From an uncultured Mordavella sp. (GTDB lineage: Bacteria; Bacillota; Clostridia; Lachnospirales; Lachnospiraceae), in NCBI GenBank assembly GCA_902406105.1, contig CABPCP010000004.1, positions 1 through 64,000 of the forward strand: a stretch of 64,000 bases of DNA. The letters run 5' to 3'. Positions within the stretch are counted from its first letter, which is position 1; each line of letters opens with the position of its first letter. The translations under genes and the position numbers were made by a program. The notes below the pieces were generated by a model. It was not told where the DNA came from, did not search any database, and saw only the letters and a list, made by a program, of their open reading frames with translations. Positions 46,259 through 54,674 of the stretch are shown piece by piece.

Positions 46259-46333
46259 GTTTCTCACCAACTATCCTTTTCATCCGCGAACGATCCAACG
46301 GAATCTTTCTCTATTATTATAGATAGAAAGAAA

Positions 46334-46355
46334 CGGCGCGCTTTTTTGCGCGCCG
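46334..46355 (-). terminator. Terminator after the M20 peptidase cluster
   Basis: Perfect 8-bp GC stem CGGCGCGC/GCGCGCCG with a six-base loop, followed on the minus strand by a T-rich tail (TTTCTTTC), 15 bases after the M20 amidohydrolase stop. Confidence 0.75.
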
Positions 46356-46369
46356 CTGCTCTATAGATA

Positions 46370-47713
46370 TTATACGCCGGTTCCATCAAAGATTTCAACC
46401 CTGGAATTATCCTCTAAAAGCCGCAAGTATTCTGCTTTGGTATATACTGGCCGGTATTCTTCTATTACCCTTTTCGCCTCCTTCGCATCTCCATACAGCA
46501 GATCGATCAGGGTGAGCGCCAGCATCTTAGCTGGCTGCAGATAAGCTTTCACCGGATCTCCCATTCGGTAATCCTTCGAATGAAGCCCTCCGGTGATCCC
46601 TTCCGTCCAGATATGCATACACGGCTTCATCTGGGAGAGATCCCCCAGGTCTGTGGACCCGGCTGTCTTATATTCTTCCACAAAGGAATCCTCCTTCGCG
46701 CCGCCATACTGGATCATATTCTTCCGATACAGCGCCGACAGGTTCCTGTCTGTCTGCATGGGCAGATATCCCATCCGGTTCTGGATCTCCACACTTCCTC
46801 CCAGCGCCAAAGCTCCCGCTTTTAACGCCCGGTCTACCTTCGCCGATGCGTCTAAGATCGCTTCCACAGTAAATGCCCGGACCATGATCTGCATACCGGC
46901 CACGGAGGGCACCACGTTTACCAGCTCCCCTCCTTCTGTGAGTACGGCGCTGACTCTTACCTTATCTTCATCCCGGAAGGTTTCCCGGACGGCATTGATA
47001 TTATTCAGAGCAAGCTGCGCCATACCAAGGGCATTGATCCCTTCATGAGGAGCGAATCCCGCATGGGCCGCTCTTCCTATAAAACGAACCGTCTTTGTCA
47101 TAAAGCCGTTGCAGTCCGTATCAACAGTACACCGCTTTCCTTCCGGCATCTCCATCATATGGCACTGCAGGAAAAGATCGGTATCATCTAGTTTTCCGCG
47201 TCTTACAAGCTCCTGTTTTCCTCCGAAAAATCGAATCTCTCCCTGACGGATCAGGTTGTTCCGGTAATCATAATCCACACATTCCTCCGCCGGCACTGCC
47301 AGGAAATCCACGCTGCCCCCCAGTTCCTCCAGGGCTCCGGACTCCTTTAGCCCAAGCGCGCAGCCATAGAGGTTTGCGATCTGTACGTTATGGCCGCAGG
47401 CGTGGACGTTTCCTCCATTCTGGCTGTCTGGATGATCCGCGCACATAATACAGTCTAATTCTCCGATCACTCCTGCCTTAGGGCCGTCCTTTTTCCCCAA
47501 TGTCGCGCGGCAGCCAGTGTACGCCAGGTTTTTCTCCACCTCGAACCCGGCCTGTTCAAATGCTTCCTCCACCTTCTTCTGGGTCTGGAATTCTTTGTAT
47601 CCAAGTTCTGGAGTTTTGTAGATCTCCCGCCCCAGGTTAATGATCTTCTCTTGATTCGCCTCGATCGCATCCAGACATTTTTGTTTCAATTCCCGCAATT
47701 CCATCTTCGGCAT
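46370..47713 (-). CDS. M20-family amidohydrolase (AbgB-like)
   Basis: Zinc-dependent amidohydrolase of 447 residues related to p-aminobenzoyl-glutamate hydrolase subunit B and other N-acyl amino acid hydrolases. Metal-site elements are GELDCIMCADH, VHACGHNVQ and VPAEECVDYD; a dimerisation domain with FIGRAAHAGFAPHEG lies in the middle. It follows a PepT-like peptidase by six bases in a four-gene unit with two membrane proteins, suggesting uptake and cleavage of an acylated or peptide-bound amino acid. Confidence 0.88.
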   Translation of the reverse strand: MPKMELRELKQKCLDAIEANQEKIINLGREIYKTPELGYKEFQTQKKVEEAFEQAGFEVEKNLAYTGCRATLGKKDGPKAGVIGELDCIMCADHPDSQNGGNVHACGHNVQIANLYGCALGLKESGALEELGGSVDFLAVPAEECVDYDYRNNLIRQGEIRFFGGKQELVRRGKLDDTDLFLQCHMMEMPEGKRCTVDTDCNGFMTKTVRFIGRAAHAGFAPHEGINALGMAQLALNNINAVRETFRDEDKVRVSAVLTEGGELVNVVPSVAGMQIMVRAFTVEAILDASAKVDRALKAGALALGGSVEIQNRMGYLPMQTDRNLSALYRKNMIQYGGAKEDSFVEEYKTAGSTDLGDLSQMKPCMHIWTEGITGGLHSKDYRMGDPVKAYLQPAKMLALTLIDLLYGDAKEAKRVIEEYRPVYTKAEYLRLLEDNSRVEIFDGTGV

Positions 47714-47719
47714 CCGCTC

Positions 47720-48829
47720 CTATTCTCCGTCCATCATTTTGCGCATTACTTTTGCCGCTTTCCACACTTCATTGATATCCAGGGATTCTTCTACTGTGTG
47801 GACATCTCTCATACCAAGCCCCAGGATCACACTGCGGTATCCATGGCCGGCCAGCACATTGGCATCGCTTCCCCCGCCGATCACCATCAGATCCGGCTTG
47901 ATCCCTTCCGCTTCCATGGCCTTGACCGTCTCTTTTACCAGGTCACACTCCAGATCCAGGGACAGTGTCGGGTAAGCCGGCTCATGGATAAATTCACAAG
48001 AAGCGCCATACATCTTCGCCGCATCCTCACAGCATTTCTCCATATGAGCCACTTCCGCCGCCAGTTTGTCCATACTATGAGACCGGATCTCCGCGGTAAG
48101 GGCCACCTCATCTGTCACAATATTCGTAGCCGAACCGCCTTCGATCTTACCGATGTTAGACGTTGTCTCCTGATCGATCCTGCCGATATGCATGTTTCCG
48201 ATCGCCTCCGCGGCTACTTTAATAGCATTGATGCCTTTCTCCGGCTCGATCCCAGCATGAGCTTTTTTCCCGTGGAAGATGATGCGGATCGCCTCCATGC
48301 CGGGCGCCTTATAGGCGATCACTCCAGTATCTCCTGTAGCGTCCGCGATCACAAGGTCTTTACAGGCAAGGATACTAAGATCCATATGTTTCGTCCCCAT
48401 CATACTGATTTCTTCCGACGCGGTAAATACCAGATAAATATCCCTATGCTCGGCGCCCGTTTCCAGAATGTCTTCCACAGCTTCTAAGATTGCTGTGATC
48501 CCGGACTTGTCATCTCCGCCAAGGGTAGTCGTTCCGTCTGTGCGGATAATGTCCCCTTCCTGGATAGCCTTTACGTCTCTGCAAGGCTCGATCTGATCCA
48601 TGTGCGCCGCAAATCCAAGCGGAATCCCCTTCTTCGTTCCCGGAATGTATGCAACAATATTCCGCCCGTTTCCTCCATAGGCTTCTCCTGCCCGGTCTGA
48701 CTGAAAGGAAATACCCCTCTCTGCCAGATACTTCTCGATCCAGTCCGCCATCTCTTTTTCCCCCTTGGATGGACTGTAGACCCGGATCATCTCCAGGAAA
48801 CGTTCGGTAAGCCTCTCTTTTGATACCAT
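47720..48829 (-). CDS. M20/M42-type peptidase, PepT-like
   Basis: Zinc peptidase of 369 residues similar to tripeptidase T. Metal ligands lie in GFAAHMDQIEPC, TTLGGDDKSGITAILEA (bridging Asp), TASEEISMMGTKHMD and GGGSDANVLAGHGY. The start at 48829 has GGAGG nine bases upstream and lies four bases after the preceding stop; the ORF from 48865 is overlong. It belongs to the same unit as the AbgB-like hydrolase. Confidence 0.9.
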   Translation of the reverse strand: MVSKERLTERFLEMIRVYSPSKGEKEMADWIEKYLAERGISFQSDRAGEAYGGNGRNIVAYIPGTKKGIPLGFAAHMDQIEPCRDVKAIQEGDIIRTDGTTTLGGDDKSGITAILEAVEDILETGAEHRDIYLVFTASEEISMMGTKHMDLSILACKDLVIADATGDTGVIAYKAPGMEAIRIIFHGKKAHAGIEPEKGINAIKVAAEAIGNMHIGRIDQETTSNIGKIEGGSATNIVTDEVALTAEIRSHSMDKLAAEVAHMEKCCEDAAKMYGASCEFIHEPAYPTLSLDLECDLVKETVKAMEAEGIKPDLMVIGGGSDANVLAGHGYRSVILGLGMRDVHTVEESLDINEVWKAAKVMRKMMDGE

Positions 48830-48833
48830 AGAA

Positions 48834-49544
48834 TTATTCCTCCTTCTCCTCTGGACCGTCCGCAAGTTCTTTCCTGTAGATCATGCGTCCCGCAAAAATG
48901 GAACCAAATACAGCCACCAGAATCACAGCATAGGACGGGGTCCCCGGCAGGAAGGACAGGAAGCCGTTCTGCAGAAGCCAGTTCATGCCAAACGCGATGA
49001 TCACTGCCACTCCCGCAAGCTTAGGCCTGGAGATCGCGAACTGTCCGAATACCGCTCCGTAGAGGGCAGGCAGAAGGAAATTAAGCGCTCCTTTCAATCC
49101 TTCCGGCATTGCGTTGATGATCACATTTCCGCCAACAGCTCCGATGGTCAGGATCGCGATATTCACAATGATCGAAACAGCGATACCAATAGTAGAGATG
49201 ATGGACCCTTTCTCTGTTCCCATCTCTACTTCTGCCGCTTCCTGAGCAACAGAAGAACATGGCACACGCATATTGGACGTATTTCCGGAAAGGAACGTCA
49301 GGTAAGTACCTGGGATTCCGAGAATCGGGAAATAAGAAATCGGCTCTACAATGTAAAACGCTCCGCTGACGCTGATCTGGGAGATCGTTCCGGCAATGAT
49401 AGCTGAAACCGGCGGCATATACCCATAGATAACAGATATAACGATAGCCGGGAGAAAACAGGTGACAATCCCAAGCAGCATCGTGATCTTGCCCCATTTG
49501 ATGATGCTGGGCATATATGTGGTTGAATAATACTGACTGTTCAT
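48834..49544 (-). CDS. Membrane protein of unknown function, permease-like
   Basis: Integral membrane protein of 236 residues with about six hydrophobic helices and a cytosolic acidic C-terminus. The segment GIPGTYLTFLSGNTSNMRVPCSSVAQEAAEVEMGTEKGS is a striking hydrophilic loop rich in Ser and Cys. I do not recognise the family. Pairing with the DUF5058 gene and two peptidases suggests a two-component carrier for small peptides or acyl amino acids. Confidence 0.75.
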   Translation of the reverse strand: MNSQYYSTTYMPSIIKWGKITMLLGIVTCFLPAIVISVIYGYMPPVSAIIAGTISQISVSGAFYIVEPISYFPILGIPGTYLTFLSGNTSNMRVPCSSVAQEAAEVEMGTEKGSIISTIGIAVSIIVNIAILTIGAVGGNVIINAMPEGLKGALNFLLPALYGAVFGQFAISRPKLAGVAVIIAFGMNWLLQNGFLSFLPGTPSYAVILVAVFGSIFAGRMIYRKELADGPEEKEE

Positions 49545-49577
49545 TTTTCTTCCTCCTATTTCTATCCTCAGATGTGA

Positions 49578-50312
49578 TTAACCCTGCAGGCTCCAGATAT
49601 ACCCGATAAACATTCCGGTAAACATGGAGATCGCGAATGCCCACTCTCTCAACCAGGTGATCTTCTTATCTTTCGCCAGTTTCGTAAGTATCATCATTAA
49701 GATGCATCCGATGATCGTAGCAATGGCCGGAGCGCCTCCAAATTCAAATCCGCCCTCGGCATTGAAGAAATTGCCGCTTGCCAGGTTGGCGAAAGCTCCC
49801 AGCATAGCTCCCGCTGAGATGATCGGAACCATCTTAGCATTTCCTTTTGACATGATATGGTTTACTTTGTCCATCTTATCTGTAAAGATCAAGGTAAAGA
49901 TCAGCCAGCCCAAGGACCCGCAGATCATAACCCAAACTCCGCAGGCAAAAGCTGTAGGATTCAGGTTTTCCAGCGTTGTCCCCATAGCCTGGGCACCAAA
50001 TCCGGCCGCCATCGCCTCATAGTTGACGGAACCAATAAATGACAGACGCATCCAGGATACCGGCGCTCCCATAGAAACGATCAGTGAGATCATGGTTACC
50101 AGGATCACGACGGATGGTCCTATCGATGAAATAGCGCTGCTTTTGATCGCCATATTGACTTGTTCTTTAGTAAGCCCCGCCTCTTTCGCTGCTGTCAGCG
50201 ATTTTTTGAAAAAAAGCACCGACTGGAATACTACGATCCCGACGGCAATTGCTGCACCCAGCCACATCAGCGGACTGTTGGCAAGATCCATGTAGTTTAC
50301 ATTCTCCTTCAT
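49578..50312 (-). CDS. DUF5058 family membrane protein
   Basis: Membrane protein of 244 residues with about six helices, resembling DUF5058 proteins (start NYMDLANSPLMWLGAAIAVG; FIGSVNYEAMAAGFGAQAMG in the middle). Function is unknown. It is first in the unit DUF5058, permease-like, PepT-like, AbgB-like, and its upstream region carries a perfect 14-bp palindrome. Confidence 0.8.
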   Translation of the reverse strand: MKENVNYMDLANSPLMWLGAAIAVGIVVFQSVLFFKKSLTAAKEAGLTKEQVNMAIKSSAISSIGPSVVILVTMISLIVSMGAPVSWMRLSFIGSVNYEAMAAGFGAQAMGTTLENLNPTAFACGVWVMICGSLGWLIFTLIFTDKMDKVNHIMSKGNAKMVPIISAGAMLGAFANLASGNFFNAEGGFEFGGAPAIATIIGCILMMILTKLAKDKKITWLREWAFAISMFTGMFIGYIWSLQG

Positions 50313-50339
50313 GAAAGTAAATCTCCTTCCTTTTTGTTT

Positions 50340-50353
50340 AGGGACATGTCCCT
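50340..50353. promoter_or_regulatory. Palindromic operator-like site upstream of the DUF5058 operon
   Basis: AGGGACATGTCCCT is a perfect 14-bp palindrome 28 bases before the DUF5058 start. A partial repeat (GGACATATTA) lies next to it on the minus strand. It is well placed to control the peptidase/permease unit. The binding protein is unknown; the nearby regulator at 44972-46258 is one candidate. Confidence 0.5.
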
Positions 50354-50465
50354 AATATGTCCTTTATAAAGAATACTCCAGCAAGAAAGGAATGTCAATT
50401 CCCTGATTTCTTAAATTGTTCACAATTTTTCTTTCTATATTTTGTCTATTATTGACAAACTATTA

Positions 50466-50493
50466 GCGGCAGGAAGAAATATCTTCCTGCCGC
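50466..50493 (-). terminator. Hairpin terminator after the GPH symporter gene
   Basis: Perfect 12-bp stem GCGGCAGGAAGA and complement with a four-base loop, about 25 bases after the symporter stop. It ends the MFS-gcvP-like operon; the T-run is poor. Confidence 0.65.
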
Positions 50494-50518
50494 CAGTGTT
50501 AACGGGAATTATACACTT

Positions 50519-51931
50519 TTATAAGATCTTCTCAAACGCCGCGGTTGAGTATTCTTCCCCTGCGTCTTTTAATTTCTTAGCTTCCTGCATAGCCCGGAAA
50601 CGCTCTCTCGTAATCGGGTACAAGTAGACCACAAAGGCGCACAGCAGCATCAAAATCCCCGGGATAATAGAAGACATACTTTCGACCGCGTTTTTCGCGC
50701 TTTCCGGCTGCGCGGCCAATTCAGCATTATAACCGTTGATCTCCAGAATAATTCCTACTACCTGCAGAGCCGTGGCCTTTCCTAATTTGATAAAGAAGGA
50801 AAAGTAAGAAATCATAACGCCTGTCAGCATCTCTCCGCTCTTAAACTCGTAAACTTCACAGGTATCATACAAAAGATTGTAGCTTAACACCAGGAAACTG
50901 ATGATTCCAAAGTGAGCCATCGAGAACTGCACCGCCTGCATGGCAATACTGGAAAATCCGATCACTTTAAACAGGCACAGCGCCACGCCCGCAATGGACA
51001 TAAATACGATAAATACCCATTTCTTGTCGTATTTGACCGCCAGTTTTCCGATCAGCAGCGATAATATGATCCCTACGATCGTTCCAGTGGTATAGACGAT
51101 CGAGGTCTGAGCTTCCGTCGCCCCTACCACTACCAGCGCGTTGTACACCACTGTTGCGTTGCAGGTATTGAACGCAAAGTAGAATAAGAAGGAGGCCAGG
51201 ATGATCAGGATATACGGTTTGTAGACCAGCACTTTTCCAAGGTTCTTGAAGAACGGCGCGCTCTTATCCTGGGGTTTATACCGGATCTCCCAGCCTCTTG
51301 TGGATCTCCATGTGATCAGGATCGCCGCCGCCGCGATGATCCCCAGCGTCAGAGCCGCCATCATCCAGGCTCTCTTCTCCGACATTCCCCGGTTTTCAAA
51401 AGCCGTAACCAAAAGGAGGGGAAGGGCATTGGCAAATAAAAGCCCAAACGTACCAAATACCTGTCTGATCGAAGACGCCCTTGTTTTCTCATCGTTATTG
51501 GTGGTAAGCTCCGACCCCAGAGAAAGATATGGAATGTTAAATAATGTATAAGCCGTCCAGTAGAAAATCGTCATGATGATAAAGTAAGCGGCCTTTGCCC
51601 CCGCTGACAGATCTACCGCCGTAAACAGCAGCATGGTAAAGACTACGATCGGCCCTGCCGCGATCAGAAGGAACGGCCTTCTTCTTCCTGCTTTCAGGCC
51701 GCACCGGTCCGACATCGTCCCAATGATCGGATCGCTGATGGCATCCCAGATCACACCGATGAACACGATCGTTCCGGCCAAAGCGGGACGTATCCCGGCA
51801 ATATTTGTCAAAAAGAAGATCAAAAACGCTCCCACGAATTCTGTGATGATGGTATCTCCCAGATTCGCGATTCCGAAACCTACCTTTACTTTCATCGGAA
51901 GTCTTCGATCATATTTTTCTAAATTTTCCAT
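50519..51931 (-). CDS. GPH-family (MelB-like) sugar:cation symporter
   Basis: Twelve-helix carrier of 470 residues of the glycoside-pentoside-hexuronide:cation symporter family. Family marks are FGIANLGDTIITEFVGAFL, the DAISDPIIGTMSDR loop 2-3 motif and the GRRRPFLLIAAGP segment. It is the last gene of the operon with the GcvP-like pair and AcoX-like kinase. Sugar or sugar-acid uptake is the family role; the actual substrate is open, because the neighbours are not sugar enzymes. Confidence 0.88.
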   Translation of the reverse strand: MENLEKYDRRLPMKVKVGFGIANLGDTIITEFVGAFLIFFLTNIAGIRPALAGTIVFIGVIWDAISDPIIGTMSDRCGLKAGRRRPFLLIAAGPIVVFTMLLFTAVDLSAGAKAAYFIIMTIFYWTAYTLFNIPYLSLGSELTTNNDEKTRASSIRQVFGTFGLLFANALPLLLVTAFENRGMSEKRAWMMAALTLGIIAAAAILITWRSTRGWEIRYKPQDKSAPFFKNLGKVLVYKPYILIILASFLFYFAFNTCNATVVYNALVVVGATEAQTSIVYTTGTIVGIILSLLIGKLAVKYDKKWVFIVFMSIAGVALCLFKVIGFSSIAMQAVQFSMAHFGIISFLVLSYNLLYDTCEVYEFKSGEMLTGVMISYFSFFIKLGKATALQVVGIILEINGYNAELAAQPESAKNAVESMSSIIPGILMLLCAFVVYLYPITRERFRAMQEAKKLKDAGEEYSTAAFEKIL

Positions 51932-51948
51932 ATCAACACCTCTTTCCT

Positions 51949-53061
51949 TTAGGGCTCGATCCGGTACATCATACTGTCCTGGTATCCGGTGATAATCCGC
52001 ACATACCCGGCCAGCTCCTGATCCAGATCTGTATCGCCAGTATCTACCGTAAGCCTGCCTGACCCAATGTTCAAAAGTTTACTTTTGGTCGCCAGGATGA
52101 TGCAGTGATCTTTACCGATGGTTCTTAAGATTCTCGGACTGATCTGCTGATTTCCCCTCCCAAACAGATGCCCCTGTCCTCCAATGACGGTCAGCACCAG
52201 GAATACTTCCCCCTGCTGCGTCAATTCATAAATATCTTTTTCCACTGCATCTGCCTTTATCAAGACCCCATCTTTTACAATATCCATTCCCAGCAGTGTA
52301 TGGGGCAGGCCCAGTTTCTCCATCACTGGCCGGGTCGTGGTTCCAGGGCCGATCACATAATAAGCGTCCGGTTTCATTCCCGCCGCCACCTCCGCGGCCA
52401 TTCCCATTGTGTTGTCTTTCTCCGAATAGCCTCCGCTTTTCACGCTTTGCATATAACGGTGCAGCATTGGGATTTTCATATAACCATACAGTTTTGCCTG
52501 TACCCTTCCGTTCCGGAAAGCTTCTTCATCAATATCCATAACTTCTGCTTCCTCAAACCGGTTTTTACTCTCATTGCAAAAATATGTCAGGGCTTCCCCC
52601 GCATTTCCGGCATTGTATGCATATACGGCAGAATGGATCTTGACTCCGGCCGGGATCCCTATGACTGGAAGTTCCATCTCCACAGCTTCGCAGACATTTC
52701 TGGCCGTTCCGTCGCCGCCGGCAAACAAAAGAAGATCTGCCCCCTCTTCCAGGATCTCTCTTGCGATCCGAATGGTATCTTCCGCCGTCGTCTCTCCGTC
52801 TGCCAGTGTCCCAATCACATGATATGAGAAGGCTGTCTTCTTTAGAACCTCTTCCCCCATGATTCCCGGCGCTGTCAGAAAGGTCACCTTCTCTTCCAGC
52901 CCAGAGGCTTTCTCCAAAGCGTGCAGGGCTCTGACAGCAGCTTCTGGAACTGCTCCCAGACTCCTTGCTTTCTTCTGTATCTCTGCTCCGTCGCTCCCTT
53001 TTAAGCCTACCCGGCCGCCGATACCGGCGACCGGATTGACCAGGAATCCAATTTGTTTCAT
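51949..53061 (-). CDS. ATP-NAD/AcoX kinase family protein
   Basis: Protein of 370 residues with the ATP-NAD kinase fold: GFLVNPVAGIGGRVGLKGSD at the N-terminus, FAGGDGTARNV (GGDG motif), GIPAGVKIHSAVYA and GPGTTTRPVMEKLGLPHTLLG. It resembles AcoX of acetoin operons, whose function is unclear, more than housekeeping NadK. The ATG at 53061 has GAGG upstream and follows the GcvPB-like stop by 22 bases. Co-operon location suggests a role in modifying a nucleotide cofactor or small substrate of this pathway. Confidence 0.82.
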   Translation of the reverse strand: MKQIGFLVNPVAGIGGRVGLKGSDGAEIQKKARSLGAVPEAAVRALHALEKASGLEEKVTFLTAPGIMGEEVLKKTAFSYHVIGTLADGETTAEDTIRIAREILEEGADLLLFAGGDGTARNVCEAVEMELPVIGIPAGVKIHSAVYAYNAGNAGEALTYFCNESKNRFEEAEVMDIDEEAFRNGRVQAKLYGYMKIPMLHRYMQSVKSGGYSEKDNTMGMAAEVAAGMKPDAYYVIGPGTTTRPVMEKLGLPHTLLGMDIVKDGVLIKADAVEKDIYELTQQGEVFLVLTVIGGQGHLFGRGNQQISPRILRTIGKDHCIILATKSKLLNIGSGRLTVDTGDTDLDQELAGYVRIITGYQDSMMYRIEP

Positions 53062-53083
53062 ATGCTTTCCCTCTTTAGATCCT

Positions 53084-54661
53084 TTACGCATCCTTCATAG
53101 TTCCGGCTTTGATCCTCTTCTGCCACTGACGCCAGGTCACGGCAATCTTATCAAAATCATTGACTTCTTCATCCAGGAGCGCATGGATCGGCGCGTTATG
53201 GGGCGCCGTCCGGATGATCTCCGGCTCTTCGTAACATTCTCTGGAAATCTCCGTCAGAATGGCTATATATTCATCTAGGTCATCCTTGCTGTAGGACTCC
53301 GTAGGTTCCAGTGTAAATGGTTCCGGCACGATATGAGGATGGTGGGACTGCCAGTAGTGCTGCATTCCAAAATCCACCAGCCGTTTTGTCACATCCACCG
53401 TTCCAAATCCGGTATCTTCTTTCAATTTGTTCCAACTGTACCTGCACTGTTCGATCCTGCGTTTCCCAGGGGCATAATACATCTGCACTCCCCGGATCTG
53501 GCTGACCTTCTTCATCAGGTACTGGTTATTCAGGACAGAACAGATCGCGGCTTCCCGGATACCCTCGGCTCCCATCTGCTTGATCCACATATAAGTCCTC
53601 ATGACTACATGCACATTCCCCATGAAGCTCCTTACCTTCCCGATGCTCTCCGGGCAGTCGTAATCCAGATAATATTTGCTTCCATCATACTCTACCCGCG
53701 GAACCGGCAGGAACGGTTTCAAAAACTCTCTTACGCCCAAAGCTCCGCACCCCGGTCCCATGCCGCCGTGCGGAGATGAGAAAGTCTTGTGGAGGTTATA
53801 ATGGATCAAGTCAAATCCTACCTCTCTGGCTCTGGTGATTCCCATAATACCGTTTACATTAGCCTGGTCGTAATAGCAGAGCGCTCCCACTTCGTGGGCG
53901 GCATCCACATATTCTTTGATCCTTGGATTGAAGATTCCTGTATCCTCCGGATTGGTAATAAAGATGGCCGCTGTTCTCTCAGAAAGGGCCGCTTTCAATG
54001 CTTCCAATTCCGGCACTCCATCTTCGCCCGGCATCAGCGTGATCACCTTATATCCCGCTGTGGCAGGCGCTCCCGCATCACAGGGATGAGAGAAGATGGT
54101 TGTGATGATCTCGTCTCTCTTTTCATCTCCTCTGGCCTTATGATAAGCCCTTACGACACTGGCTCCCTCATAACAGGCCGCGGCGCCGCCGCCCGGATGA
54201 AAGTTGAAGGCATCCATACCGGAAATCTCGCACACCATTTCCTCCGTTTTCTTATAGATTTCCAGAATTCCCTGGATAGTGGAATCGTCCTGCAGAGGAT
54301 GCACATCCACCAGATTTTCATTTCTGGCCGCCATATGCTCCTGTACTTTCGGGCTGTATTTCATCGTACAGGTTCCCTGGCTTAAGTCCGGCGTGATATC
54401 CGCGCCCAAGACTTCCTGCGTCAGCCGCATGTAATGGCGGTTGACCCTCATCTGATGTACTTCTGGGAGGTTGGGCAGTTTTTTCCGTTTCATAGAAGCC
54501 GGGATCTTGTCGCTTCCTTTTCCAACTTTTTCTATGATCTCTTCCTCCGGTTTTGGCACCGCAATCCCCCGCTGTCCCGGAACACTCAAGTCAAAAATGA
54601 TTTCTTCGTCCCACTTTGCCTCGTGGAAACGTCTTAGATATGTATGATAATCTCTGCGCAT
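53084..54661 (-). CDS. GcvPB-like PLP enzyme subunit (divergent glycine decarboxylase P-protein)
   Basis: Fold-type I PLP subunit of 525 residues related to glycine dehydrogenase subunit 2. It keeps GTCTMKYSPK (97-105) and the PLP-lysine segment NLHKTFSSPHGG (K292). Other conserved GcvP positions differ: the usual DSAHGTNPASA region reads SHPCDAGAPATA (191-202), and the loop before it differs too. No gcvH, gcvT or lpd gene is nearby. It is probably a paralogue acting on another amino acid or amine, but glycine cannot be excluded. Confidence 0.8.
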   Translation of the reverse strand: MRRDYHTYLRRFHEAKWDEEIIFDLSVPGQRGIAVPKPEEEIIEKVGKGSDKIPASMKRKKLPNLPEVHQMRVNRHYMRLTQEVLGADITPDLSQGTCTMKYSPKVQEHMAARNENLVDVHPLQDDSTIQGILEIYKKTEEMVCEISGMDAFNFHPGGGAAACYEGASVVRAYHKARGDEKRDEIITTIFSHPCDAGAPATAGYKVITLMPGEDGVPELEALKAALSERTAAIFITNPEDTGIFNPRIKEYVDAAHEVGALCYYDQANVNGIMGITRAREVGFDLIHYNLHKTFSSPHGGMGPGCGALGVREFLKPFLPVPRVEYDGSKYYLDYDCPESIGKVRSFMGNVHVVMRTYMWIKQMGAEGIREAAICSVLNNQYLMKKVSQIRGVQMYYAPGKRRIEQCRYSWNKLKEDTGFGTVDVTKRLVDFGMQHYWQSHHPHIVPEPFTLEPTESYSKDDLDEYIAILTEISRECYEEPEIIRTAPHNAPIHALLDEEVNDFDKIAVTWRQWQKRIKAGTMKDA

Positions 54662-54674
54662 AATGTCCTCCTCC

